Shown piece after piece: positions 1 to 7,782 of a stretch of DNA of 64,000 bases. This stretch comes from Candidatus Coatesiibacteriota bacterium (GTDB lineage Bacteria > RBG-13-66-14 > B26-G2 > JAUVZD01): positions 77,581 through 141,580 of the forward strand of contig JAUVZD010000007.1 in assembly GCA_030602715.1 (NCBI GenBank), in the 5' to 3' direction. A program made the translations under genes and the position numbers. Positions within the stretch are counted from its first letter, which is position 1; every line of letters begins with the position of its first letter. Below the pieces are notes generated by a model, which was not told where the DNA came from, ran no database searches, and saw only the letters and a list, made by a program, of their open reading frames with translations.

Positions 1-527
1 TGAAAGTGGAGACCGAATGGGTGATCAAGGAGGACCCCGGTCGGGGCTATCGCCGGGTGGTTCCCTCCCCCATTCCCCTCTCGGTTGTGGAGTCGGAGGT
101 AATCAAGAAGCTTTCCTCCGACGGCGTTATCGTCATCGCCTGCGGCGGCGGGGGCATACCCGTATATTATATGGACGACCACATCCTGGAGGGGGTGGAT
201 GCGGTTATTGACAAAGACCGAGCCAGTGCGGTCCTAGCCAAGGGGATTGGGGCGGAGATATTCGTCATGCTCACTCCAGAGGAGGCGGTATATCTTGACT
301 ACAATAGCCCCAATCAGAAAAAAATCTCCAAGATGACCGTCTCCCAGGCAAAGGAATATCACGCCCAGGGTCACTTCCCTCCGGGCTCTATGGGACCCAA
401 GGTGGAAGCGGCGATTCAATTCCTGGAAGCCCGTGGCGAGCTGGTGGTCATCACCTCGCCGGAGAAGGTGGTCTCCGCTCTGGACGGAAAGGCAGGCACC
501 TGGATAGTGCCGGACAAGAAAAATTAA
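1..527 (+). CDS. arcC: carbamate kinase, C-terminal part (5' end outside window)
   Basis: The reading frame is open from the first bases, so this is the last ~175 residues of a protein that is normally about 310. Carbamate kinase transfers phosphate between carbamoyl phosphate and ADP, making ATP and carbamate; it usually ends fermentative arginine, agmatine or purine-derived carbamoyl phosphate breakdown. The visible part has the family motifs WVIKEDPGRGYRRVVPSP, an ACGGGGIPV glycine loop, a D-K-D-R-A-S-A-VLA segment and a C-terminal G-x-M-GPKVEAAI-F helix. The stop is followed by a strong hairpin terminator. GTG at position 6 is internal, not the start. The upstream partner genes that would define the pathway are not visible. 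Confidence 0.93.
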   Translation, partial: KVETEWVIKEDPGRGYRRVVPSPIPLSVVESEVIKKLSSDGVIVIACGGGGIPVYYMDDHILEGVDAVIDKDRASAVLAKGIGAEIFVMLTPEEAVYLDYNSPNQKKISKMTVSQAKEYHAQGHFPPGSMGPKVEAAIQFLEARGELVVITSPEKVVSALDGKAGTWIVPDKKN

Positions 528-599
528 ACACCTGGAGATGCGAGGGAGGGAAAACCTTTAAACAATCACCTCTCTATCATTTTTAATCTTTCTACAAAA

Positions 600-633
600 A
601 TCGCCAGCCTATTGGCTGGCGATTTGCTTTTTT
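600..633 (+). terminator. intrinsic terminator after carbamate kinase
   Basis: A perfect 10-bp stem (600-609 with 614-623, loop TATT) is followed by a T-rich tract. The A-rich flank on the other side lets it also serve the convergent flippase gene. Confidence 0.85.
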
Positions 634-666
634 AGGTAGATATCCCCCTTAACTATCCATCCCATC

Positions 667-2178
667 CTACCTGCTGAAGAGGGCGAAGAAGCGGTGCATC
701 TTCGGAAAGGCTTTATCCAACAGCCCTAAATCGCTTTCCTCCAGTGGCTTAGCGAGATAGACCAGCGACCCAAAGATGAGCAGGAAGGCTATCCCCCGAA
801 TGAAAAACCACAAAAAACTCCCCGAAGGCAGAATGAAGCTGGGAATCAAGCCGACGGCGACTGCGGCGAGCACCTTTAGGGTGAAGGAGAGTGGAAATTT
901 TCCCTGGATGATGCGACGGGTGAAGAACAACTCAAGTGATATCACCAATACGGTGGCCAGGGCGGTGGCATAGAGCGCTCCCCATACTCCATAAAAGGGA
1001 ATCAGGATGAGCGCCAAAACGATGTTGAATCCTCCGGATATAGCCCGTAGTATCAATGCCAACCGCTCCCTGCCGACGGCGTATAGGGTGGTTATATGCA
1101 CCCCCCCGCCCAGGATGCGCATGAAGATAACGATGTAGGAAAAGACCTGAAAGAGGATGATGCTGGGAGTGTAATCCTCCCCATAAAAGCGAGTGATGAG
1201 CACATCGGCATTGAATATCAAGAAGGCAAAAGCGGGAACGCTGAGCACCAAACCCAGTTTTATGATCGTTGACCAACCCCGCCTTAAAAGCTCGTAGCCC
1301 CCTTTGGCGTAGGCTTCGGAGAGTGCTGCCAGGGATACACCGAAAAGCCCGGAATAGAGCAACATATTCAGGGAAACTGCCAGACCCACGCCAATATGAT
1401 AAAAGGCGATCTTATCCGAAGGCAGGGCGAAGATTGAAAGAAAGAGGATATCAATCTGTTTACTGAGGATAAAATTAATGCCGTTGTTCAACCACAGGGA
1501 CATACTGAAAATATAGACAGGTTTCATCGGCAAACTCTTTAACAATCCAGCCAACTCCCTCTGGGATAGATATACCAAGACACAGAACGATATTGCGCTT
1601 ACCCCAAAAGTTACCAACATTATGGCGGTTATGCCGTAGCCCAAATATAATAGGTAGAATACCAAAGCGAGATTCAATCCGCTACCGAACAATCTTACTA
1701 TCGTGAGAGCCTTCATCTTCAGCCGACCGACAAAGAGGTTCTCAAAGAGCGAACTGACCACGGTTATGAAGACGACCGGTACGGTCAAGCGGAAGTAGAA
1801 GGAGAGATAGGGTCTTGCGAAAACTGCCGATATCTGCGGGGAAAGGATAAACAAGAATAAGCCCGCGCCCATGGCGATGACCAGCCGCCAGCGCAACATG
1901 TGGAAAAAAATCCCCTTGATGACCCCAATCTCGCTGGAGTGTTTGGCGGTGTAGCGATTGAGGGTATCGTCAAAGCCCAGGGTAATTATCAAAATCAATA
2001 AAAAACCATAGCTGGTAATGGTGGCATAATCCCCCTGCAGTTGGGGTCCCAGGTAACGGGCGATGATGATGGTAAGCACGAACCCCAAGCCGAACTGTAT
2101 CAGGCGAAAACCCTGATTCCAGAGATAGCCCCAGGTTGCTTTGTGAGCCAATGACCGTTCCTGTGTGCCTTCGCCCAT
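667..2178 (-). CDS. polysaccharide flippase-type membrane protein (MATE/Wzx-like)
   Basis: A 503-residue protein made almost entirely of hydrophobic helices (about 12-14 predicted membrane segments), matching the length and layout of polysaccharide/lipid-linked oligosaccharide flippases of the MOP superfamily. The N-terminal segment (residues ~15-45, WGYLWNQGFRLIQFGLGF followed by IIARYLGPQLQGDYA) is typical of Wzx/RfbX-like proteins, in which a G-x-x-x-x-G-x-Y/F-A turn follows helix 1. It would move lipid-linked glycans across the inner membrane for surface polysaccharide assembly. The start is supported by a GGAG ribosome site about 8 nt upstream. No glycosyltransferases adjoin it, so the substrate cannot be guessed. 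Confidence 0.8.
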   Translation of the reverse strand: MGEGTQERSLAHKATWGYLWNQGFRLIQFGLGFVLTIIIARYLGPQLQGDYATITSYGFLLILIITLGFDDTLNRYTAKHSSEIGVIKGIFFHMLRWRLVIAMGAGLFLFILSPQISAVFARPYLSFYFRLTVPVVFITVVSSLFENLFVGRLKMKALTIVRLFGSGLNLALVFYLLYLGYGITAIMLVTFGVSAISFCVLVYLSQRELAGLLKSLPMKPVYIFSMSLWLNNGINFILSKQIDILFLSIFALPSDKIAFYHIGVGLAVSLNMLLYSGLFGVSLAALSEAYAKGGYELLRRGWSTIIKLGLVLSVPAFAFLIFNADVLITRFYGEDYTPSIILFQVFSYIVIFMRILGGGVHITTLYAVGRERLALILRAISGGFNIVLALILIPFYGVWGALYATALATVLVISLELFFTRRIIQGKFPLSFTLKVLAAVAVGLIPSFILPSGSFLWFFIRGIAFLLIFGSLVYLAKPLEESDLGLLDKAFPKMHRFFALFSR

Positions 2179-2246
2179 CTAATTCTCCAGACTTATGAGA
2201 CCGCTCATCCAAGTATAGGATAAAAGAAAAACGATGTAAATTATTA

Positions 2247-2271
2247 AAGAAAAACCCCGCTCAAGCGGGGT
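2247..2271 (-). terminator. intrinsic terminator for the small gene at 2284-2445
   Basis: An 8-bp GC-rich stem (ACCCCGCT/AGCGGGGT) lies just downstream of the small minus-strand ORF. On the minus strand it is followed by a run of T residues. It separates that transcript from the flippase gene and supports the small ORF being transcribed on its own. Confidence 0.8.
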
Positions 2272-2283
2272 AAAAAAGAGCGA

Positions 2284-2445
2284 TTATCGCTTACTTCGCC
2301 AGTGCTCGGCGGGATGGAGATTTATGCCTTTCAGCGTCGCATGGGGCTCCTTCTGGGAGCCCAGCAGTAAAGGCAATCCCCCCACCACCAAAGCCCCCAA
2401 CCCCAGTGCGGTGCTTAATATGAATTCTTTGCGGGTGATTTTCAC
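2284..2445 (-). CDS. small TAT-like or membrane-anchored protein, 53 aa, unknown function
   Basis: Read from a GTG at 2445 this encodes 53 residues: a short basic N-terminus with TRKEF (resembling a twin-arginine motif but with R-K), a hydrophobic stretch of ~20 residues, then a short polar tail ending in EHWRSKR. It looks like a minimal membrane-anchored or TAT-targeted peptide; I do not recognise the family. It is supported by a good promoter whose -10 box lies 6 nt before the GTG (leaderless arrangement) and by a dedicated terminator. The frame also stays open further upstream into the promoter, but those starts would lie outside the predicted transcript. Function unknown. Confidence 0.55.
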   Translation of the reverse strand: MKITRKEFILSTALGLGALVVGGLPLLLGSQKEPHATLKGINLHPAEHWRSKR

Positions 2446-2451
2446 AGCTAA

Positions 2452-2480
2452 AATATACCAAAAAACCCTTGACACAGCAA
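2452..2480 (-). promoter_or_regulatory. promoter of the small TAT-like gene, overlapping the tRNA promoter
   Basis: On the minus strand, TTGCTG (2480-2475), a 17-bp spacer and TATATT (2457-2452). The GTG start lies 6 nt past the -10 box, so transcription would begin at or near the start codon. The element overlaps the divergent tRNA promoter, so the two polymerases would compete. Confidence 0.6.
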
Positions 2481-2496
2481 CCCTTTTTGATATATT
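2469..2496 (+). promoter_or_regulatory. promoter of tRNA-Glu
   Basis: Consensus TTGACA (2469-2474), a 16-bp spacer and TATATT (2491-2496), ending 11 bp before the mature tRNA 5' end. Confidence 0.75.
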
Positions 2497-2507
2497 ACCA
2501 CCGTAGC

Positions 2508-2582
2508 GGCGGTATCGTCTAGGGGTCAGGATACGTGGTTCTCAGCCACGCGACCGGGGTTCGAATCCCCGTACCGCTACCA
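2508..2582 (+). tRNA. tRNA-Glu (anticodon CTC), CCA encoded
   Basis: A full cloverleaf can be drawn. The acceptor is GGCGGTA/TACCGCT with a G-U first pair. The D arm contains the TCGTCTAG sequence typical of tRNA-Glu. The anticodon stem is CGTGG/CCACG with loop TTCTCAG (anticodon CTC), the T stem is CGGGG/CCCCG with TTCGAAT, the discriminator is A, and CCA is encoded. It reads GAG codons. Confidence 0.95.
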
Positions 2583-2594
2583 GAATGATGAATT

Positions 2595-2621
2595 TCCCAG
2601 CTATAATTAGCTGGGATTTTT
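2595..2621 (+). terminator. intrinsic terminator after tRNA-Glu
   Basis: A 9-bp stem (TCCCAGCTA/TAGCTGGGA, loop TAAT) is followed by TTTTT. It sits 12 bp past the tRNA and just before the convergent methyltransferase gene. Confidence 0.88.
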
Positions 2622-2629
2622 CTTATAAA

Positions 2630-3562
2630 TTAGAATAATTTTGCTGACTCTTTTTTCTGTTTCTTGAATAGTTCTAACTGATAATCTTCTTTAGGTTTGC
2701 GAACTCTTACCCTTTCTAAAAATATTGGTATCTCTTGTTCTGAGATAGATTCGAGCCTACTACTAGCAATATCAACAAAATCAGGATTTATATCAACTCC
2801 AATATATCGCCTACCTAACATTTTTGCGGCAATGCAAGTTGTCCCCAGACCAACGAACATATCAAGAATAATATCGCCTTCAAAACTAAAATCCGGACAT
2901 TTTTTAAAAGTATACATCTTTATTAAACGTCCAGGTAAAACTAGTGGAAATGGAGCGGGATGACCATCAACTCTCATTACATCTTCTGGATAAATTGGCC
3001 ACACCTGCATGGTTAAATTTAACCATTCTTCTTGGGTTAACTTACTGTTTTCCTTGACTTCCTTCTTTATTTTTCTAGGTACGCCGTCCTTTACGAAAAC
3101 ATTTATAAACTCAATCGTATTGTCTTCATATATATTGGGTGGATAAGGATATGAACCAAACATCTTTTCCGAAGTTTGCTTTTGCCATATGAAAGTGCTA
3201 TAACGATTCATATTCAAATCAGAATTCAAAATAGCATATTCGATATCATTATTTATATTCTTTAAATGTCTTGTATGCTGGTTAGAGATTTTTTTCTTAG
3301 GAATAGGCATAATTGGAGTCACAATTGCCAATTTCCCATTTGGAATTAGCACTCTTTCTGTTTCTCGCCAGACATTTAAAAGGTCCAATAAATACTTACC
3401 ATAGGAACTCTGACCAATTTGCTTATCATTGTTATAATCTACGACATCCCAATATGGTGGACTGGTAATGGCAAGATGAACCGATTCATTCGGGATGCTC
3501 TTCATTATTTCTAGAGCATCACCACAAATAATCTTGTTAGACAGTTCTTCGATTTTTTTCAA
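2630..3562 (-). CDS. type II DNA methyltransferase (beta class, SPPY motif)
   Basis: A 310-residue DNA modification enzyme using S-adenosylmethionine. The catalytic motif SPPYWD (residues ~34-39) precedes the SAM-binding motif D-x-F-x-G-x-GTT (~residues 235-245), the order of beta-class N4-cytosine or N6-adenine methylases. SPPY rather than DPPY leans towards N4-methylcytosine. The C-terminus has the GVDINPDFV cofactor segment. The start codon is TTG at 3562, one base after the stop of the upstream nuclease-like gene, with a GAGGT ribosome site inside that gene, so the two are translationally coupled. It would protect host DNA from the partner nuclease. Base composition is far more AT-rich than the flanking chromosome, a sign of transfer. 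Confidence 0.9.
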   Translation of the reverse strand: MKKIEELSNKIICGDALEIMKSIPNESVHLAITSPPYWDVVDYNNDKQIGQSSYGKYLLDLLNVWRETERVLIPNGKLAIVTPIMPIPKKKISNQHTRHLKNINNDIEYAILNSDLNMNRYSTFIWQKQTSEKMFGSYPYPPNIYEDNTIEFINVFVKDGVPRKIKKEVKENSKLTQEEWLNLTMQVWPIYPEDVMRVDGHPAPFPLVLPGRLIKMYTFKKCPDFSFEGDIILDMFVGLGTTCIAAKMLGRRYIGVDINPDFVDIASSRLESISEQEIPIFLERVRVRKPKEDYQLELFKKQKKESAKLF

Positions 3563-3563
3563 C

Positions 3564-5051
3564 CTACAAAGACCTCGGTTTCAGCTTAACTTCTTTGAAG
3601 GATAAAAACATTTCTGCATCCTCTTTCATCATTCCTATCCTAGCATATATTACTCGGTCTGAAAAGCTCTCAGCTAGAATAATTCCCCTAACTAAATCGC
3701 ACGCTTCAATATTTTGATAGACCCAACCCATATATCTTAACAATTGACCCAAAGCTTTATCATCGGCTTCGCCAGCCTTAATCTCTATTACTACAAATTC
3801 CTCACCCTTGATGCAAAGTAAATCGATTCTACCTATATCTGTAGAATATTGCCTCCCGTCTTTATCATTCTTTCTGTCAAAGAATAGCTTTAATCCATCC
3901 TCAATGATATCCAAATGTTTTACATATAAATCTTCAATGTATTTTTCCTCCAGAATTGCTTTTATTGTTTCTTGTTCTCTTTCATCTAATTTCTTGATTT
4001 GACCTTTTCTCTTCTCAATAACTTCTTTTGCTTGTTGTTTTGAATCACTCGTCTCAATATAATACCCTAGTGCATCTTGAAATCTTGGTCCTTTTTCTTC
4101 ATCTGTGAAATATTCAATCCAATCCTCTAAATTTCTGAAGTTGATTACCTCAAAATCCTTCAAAATTTCCTTCAATAATTCATTTACTTCTTTCTTCGTT
4201 CTACAAGTAATTACTTTTTCACCATTTATTCTATCTTGCTTAATTATCCTTGGGAATGTGAATAAACTTCTTTGATATGGGAAATTCTTCTCTATCGTAT
4301 AATATCTTGTGATTTTCTCCATTCTATCTTTTTTTGATTGTCTAATTATCACCTTAATTTCATTATTAATAATTTCTTTCTCTTTAAAGCTCAACTGCCT
4401 CCAATGCTCTATATCTCCTTTAACCTGCCTTATATCCTCATGTCTTTCCGCAAGATTGATAAAATACTTGAATTCATCCTCGCTCACCCAATAGTCACAC
4501 TTTTTTAATATTTGTAGAAGAAACACGAAAGGCACTATGCTTTGTTTTTCTTTTATCATCCTGTCAGATAATAGTTCTTTTTGCGGGTCTTCTTTTAAAA
4601 CATTTGGGAATTGGATCTTCATTATTTGATTTTCAATAATTTCTTCCCCTCCAATACTTTCAATAAACTTGTTTCCCAATCTAGTAATCGCGATTTTCCC
4701 TTCTCCCTTTTCATCAACTTCAACCCAGGCAAAACCAAGAAACTCGAAAAGTGTAATATTTATCCTGGAAAGAGCAGCGACATCTTGCCTTTTTTCGCCT
4801 TTTTTATATGGTTTAATGAGTCCTTCATCCAACAACATTCTATGATATTCCAACTGTTTATCCAAATCCCAGTTCTTTCCAGAAAAATGATTAAATAACA
4901 CTTTCAATCTATTTCTTATTAAACCAATATTCCTTTTTTTCACAGTTAAAGGCTTTGGAACATACCAATAGGATGAAGTCCTTGAATAACGTTCAATGAA
5001 ATTTTCCCAATATTTTTTATCCTTAAATGTCCCTTTCAACATCTTGTCCAT
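3564..5051 (-). CDS. probable type II restriction endonuclease, AlwI-like N-terminus with PD-(D/E)XK domain
   Basis: A 495-residue protein directly upstream of, and coupled to, the methyltransferase. The C-terminal ~100 residues show a PD-(D/E)XK nuclease core: GRIDLL followed by VVIEIKAGEAD, then a Q-x-x-RYMGWV helix, as in NucS/DUF91-type nucleases. The N-terminal half has short blocks (ITRLGNKF, IMKIQFPNV, SIVPFVFLLQILKK, an L-x-x-DEF-like helix) resembling the DNA-reading region of AlwI/BspD6I endonucleases. The family match is from memory and not certain. The ATG at 5051 has a GAGAGGTG ribosome site; a GTG one codon upstream is possible. Composition is AT-rich like its partner. The target sequence cannot be read from the protein. 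Confidence 0.75.
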   Translation of the reverse strand: MDKMLKGTFKDKKYWENFIERYSRTSSYWYVPKPLTVKKRNIGLIRNRLKVLFNHFSGKNWDLDKQLEYHRMLLDEGLIKPYKKGEKRQDVAALSRINITLFEFLGFAWVEVDEKGEGKIAITRLGNKFIESIGGEEIIENQIMKIQFPNVLKEDPQKELLSDRMIKEKQSIVPFVFLLQILKKCDYWVSEDEFKYFINLAERHEDIRQVKGDIEHWRQLSFKEKEIINNEIKVIIRQSKKDRMEKITRYYTIEKNFPYQRSLFTFPRIIKQDRINGEKVITCRTKKEVNELLKEILKDFEVINFRNLEDWIEYFTDEEKGPRFQDALGYYIETSDSKQQAKEVIEKRKGQIKKLDEREQETIKAILEEKYIEDLYVKHLDIIEDGLKLFFDRKNDKDGRQYSTDIGRIDLLCIKGEEFVVIEIKAGEADDKALGQLLRYMGWVYQNIEACDLVRGIILAESFSDRVIYARIGMMKEDAEMFLSFKEVKLKPRSL

Positions 5052-5183
5052 CACCTCTCTTTTTTATCTTTTATTTATTTTAGCAATTCATCCAGAAAAT
5101 TTCAATCCTTTAATTACAACATTGTTACTCAAAGGGAGAACAACATAAATATCCGCCCCTTTTCTATTCTAAACAAAACCCCC

Positions 5184-6605
5184 TTACAAATTAAAACAGA
5201 CCACCTTGGGCTCGGTCATCTCCTGCAGGGAGAACTTGATGCCCTCCCGACCCAGACCGCTCATCTTGATGCCCCCGAAGGGCATCAGATCTATACGGTA
5301 GTCGGTGGAGTCGTTTACCATCACCCCACCGCACTCCAGCCCGTAAGCCGCCTGAAACGCCGACTGTAAGCTTGTGGTCAGTATCGCCGCATGCAAGCCG
5401 AAGTCCAGGCTGTTTGCCGCATCAATCGCTGACTCCAGCTTATCAAAGGGATAAAGATTGACCACCGGACCGAAGACCTCATCCTTGTGTAGCCTAGCGG
5501 ATTCCGGCATCCCCTCAAAGACGGTGGGCTCAATAACCGTCCCCGCTGGACCTCCCCTCTTTCCGCCACACAACAGCTTAGCCCCGGACTTCTTTGCCTC
5601 CTCAATCCATCCCTCAATGCGTTCCGCCTCCCCTTTGGTGATGACCGGTCCCATATCACAGTCCTCCTCCAGCTTGGGACCGACCTTGTATTTCTCGGCG
5701 CGGGCTACGAAGGCGTCCCTGAACTTGTCGTAGATGGGCTTCTGCACATACAGCCTTTGCACGCCGATGCAGTTCTGCCCGCAAGCCCAGAAGGCACCGC
5801 TTACGCAGGTAGCCACCGCCGGCTCAAAGTCGGCGTCAGCCATAACGATGGTCGGCGAGTTGGAGCCCAGCTCCATCCCTATCTTCTTCAAGCCGGCGAC
5901 CTTGGTTATGTGCAGACCCGCTTCGGTTCCGCCGGTGAAACTTATCATCCGCACCCGCTTATCGGCGACCAGCTTATCGCCTATCTTATCCCCGTAGCCG
6001 GTGACGACATTGAGCACCCCGGGGGGCAGACCGGCTTCCTGGAAGGCTTCCGCCAACATCAGCGCCGAGAGGGGGGTAACCGTAGCCGGCTTGAGCACCA
6101 CCGAGTTTCCCCCGGCAATCGCCGGTCCCAGCTTGTGCGCCACCAGATTGAGCGGGTCGTTGAAGGGGGTTATAGCCAGAATCACCCCGACGGGCATGCG
6201 ATACCAGTAGCCCTTGCGATTCTCACTGCCGGCGACGGAATCAAAGGGCAAGGTCTCGCCGACGATGCGCTTTGCCTCCTCGGCGGAGATGGTGATGGTG
6301 TTCCAACAGCGGAAGGACTCCCCACGAGCCTCCTTGATGGTTTTGGAGCCCTCACGGGCGATTATCTGTGCGAAATCCTCCCTTTTCTCCTCCAGGATGT
6401 CTGCCACCCTCATGAGGATAGCGGTGCGCTCATGAACCGGGGTTGCCCCGGCTACCTTAGCACCCTCGGAAGCGGCGGAGAGCGCCTTCTCCACATCATT
6501 CTCGTCGCCCTCCGGCACTGTGTCAACGACCGAATAGTCATAAGGGTCAACTACATCAATCTTCTCTTTCTTGTCAAGCCACTTTCCGCCTATGAGCATC
6601 TTCAT
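5184..6605 (-). CDS. NAD(P)-dependent aldehyde dehydrogenase
   Basis: A 473-residue ALDH superfamily enzyme that oxidises an aldehyde to a carboxylate. It has the cofactor-binding ITPFNDPLNL and F(T)GGTEAG segments, the catalytic glutamate in MELGSNSP, the nucleophile cysteine in ACGQNCIGVQR, and the C-terminal E-V-FGPV block. The sequence is of the lactaldehyde / non-phosphorylating glyceraldehyde-3-phosphate dehydrogenase type rather than betaine-aldehyde type; the substrate is not proven. The start was moved to ATG 6605 because GGAGG lies 9 nt upstream, whereas the earlier ATG at 6641 has no ribosome site. It lies 59 bp downstream of homoserine dehydrogenase on the same strand, suggesting a shared transcript. 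Confidence 0.9.
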   Translation of the reverse strand: MKMLIGGKWLDKKEKIDVVDPYDYSVVDTVPEGDENDVEKALSAASEGAKVAGATPVHERTAILMRVADILEEKREDFAQIIAREGSKTIKEARGESFRCWNTITISAEEAKRIVGETLPFDSVAGSENRKGYWYRMPVGVILAITPFNDPLNLVAHKLGPAIAGGNSVVLKPATVTPLSALMLAEAFQEAGLPPGVLNVVTGYGDKIGDKLVADKRVRMISFTGGTEAGLHITKVAGLKKIGMELGSNSPTIVMADADFEPAVATCVSGAFWACGQNCIGVQRLYVQKPIYDKFRDAFVARAEKYKVGPKLEEDCDMGPVITKGEAERIEGWIEEAKKSGAKLLCGGKRGGPAGTVIEPTVFEGMPESARLHKDEVFGPVVNLYPFDKLESAIDAANSLDFGLHAAILTTSLQSAFQAAYGLECGGVMVNDSTDYRIDLMPFGGIKMSGLGREGIKFSLQEMTEPKVVCFNL

Positions 6606-6664
6606 ACGATTATGCCTCCAAAAGTTTGAATGATTAATCACTCACTATACTGTTCAATGCTCCT

Positions 6665-7696
6665 CTATCCACCCAAAGCACCATGCACCGCCAGCATGTC
6701 CGCCAGAAGCGACTGCCCGGTCTCCTTCCTCCCCGCACCGGGACCGACCAGGGTCACCTGGTGCAGGTTGTCGGTGGTGTAGGTTAGTGCGTTGGTGGCG
6801 CCCATAACGCTTGCCAGGGGATGGCTGAGCTCCACCTTCTCCGGACGCACCCGACCGAGAACCTTGCCCCCCTCCTTCCACACACTGCCTATCAGCTTCC
6901 AGCGCTTGCCCTCCTCCCCCGCCTTGACGATGTCCTCGGAGGTGATTTCGGTTATACCCTCGCAGTCCACATCGCGGGCGGTGAGCGCTGCACCCATCAC
7001 CGTGCTTGCCAGAATCAGCACCTTGCCCATGGCATCGTAGCCCTCAACATCGCCGGTGGGATCCGCTTCGGCGTAGCCCAGCTCCTGCGCCCTCTTGAGG
7101 GCGGAGTCGTAGTCCATCCCTCCCTCCATCTGGGTGAGGATGTAGTTGGTGGTGCCGTTCATAATCCCCTCAATTTTGCTAATCTCACAGCCCGCCATCC
7201 CCTCCAGAGCAAGGCTTATAGCCGGGGTGCCGGCCATAACCGTCCCCTCATAGCGAAACTGCACCCCCTTATCCTTAGCCATTTTTATAAGTTCCGCACC
7301 GAAGAGAGCCACCGGACCCTTGTTGGTGGTCACCACATGCTTGCCGGCGTTGAAGGCGGCTCTGCAGTGCGATGTCGCTGGCTCGCCGTCGTCCAAATTT
7401 GTATAAGTTACCTCTATTATGATGTCGGCGTTGCTCTCCTTGATTACCTTGAAGGGCACCCAGCCGGCTTCCGGCGTGGTCAGCGCCTCCAGGTCGTCGT
7501 CCTTTGCGGCTGAGACGAGCTTATCGGCGGGCAAGCCTTCAGGGTCATAGATGGAGCCCTTGTGCAGGTCGGATACGGCCACTATGTTCCACTCAAAATC
7601 GTAGCGCTCCTTGAGATAGTCTTTTTTATCCAGTAAAATCTCGGTCAGCCCCTGACCGACCACCCCGAAGCCGATAAAGGCGAGATTGTATGACAT
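6665..7696 (-). CDS. hom: homoserine dehydrogenase
   Basis: A 343-residue enzyme reducing aspartate semialdehyde to homoserine (threonine and methionine branch) or running in reverse. The N-terminal Rossmann fold starts FIGFGVVGQG. The catalytic domain has TTNKGPVALFG, the hallmark GIMNGTTNYILT block and ELGYAEADPTGDVEGYDA with the substrate-binding glutamate and aspartates. It stops after the catalytic domain and lacks the C-terminal ACT domain, so threonine feedback is not expected. The AGGAGG ribosome site is 9 nt before ATG. A hairpin lies between it and the gene upstream. Its neighbours (an aldehyde dehydrogenase and an unidentified protein) suggest amino acid breakdown as well as biosynthesis. 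Confidence 0.92.
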   Translation of the reverse strand: MSYNLAFIGFGVVGQGLTEILLDKKDYLKERYDFEWNIVAVSDLHKGSIYDPEGLPADKLVSAAKDDDLEALTTPEAGWVPFKVIKESNADIIIEVTYTNLDDGEPATSHCRAAFNAGKHVVTTNKGPVALFGAELIKMAKDKGVQFRYEGTVMAGTPAISLALEGMAGCEISKIEGIMNGTTNYILTQMEGGMDYDSALKRAQELGYAEADPTGDVEGYDAMGKVLILASTVMGAALTARDVDCEGITEITSEDIVKAGEEGKRWKLIGSVWKEGGKVLGRVRPEKVELSHPLASVMGATNALTYTTDNLHQVTLVGPGAGRKETGQSLLADMLAVHGALGG

Positions 7697-7727
7697 AGGT
7701 GTGTCCTCCTATAAAAAAAATTAAAGT

Positions 7728-7765
7728 CCCTAATTTTAGGGGCGGAAGCCTAACACCTCCGCCCC
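7728..7765 (-). terminator. tandem hairpins between the U32-like and homoserine dehydrogenase genes
   Basis: A perfect 8-bp GC stem (GGGGCGGA, 7739-7746, with TCCGCCCC, 7758-7765) lies just before a second stem, CCCTAA/TTAGGG. There is no T-run directly after the first stem, so it may attenuate transcription or protect mRNA rather than fully terminate. Confidence 0.55.
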
Positions 7766-7782
7766 ATCATCATCTACTAATC

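Noticed and set aside
2583-5180. Second half of a tRNA attachment site flanking the restriction-modification island
   Set aside because: I looked for a repeat of the tRNA-Glu 3' end (TTCGAATCCCCG) at the far border near 5060-5180 and did not see one; no integrase either.
5757-6629. 290-codon plus-strand open frame opposite the aldehyde dehydrogenase
   Set aside because: It is antisense to an intact enzyme with all family motifs; its protein is low-complexity and has no ribosome site.
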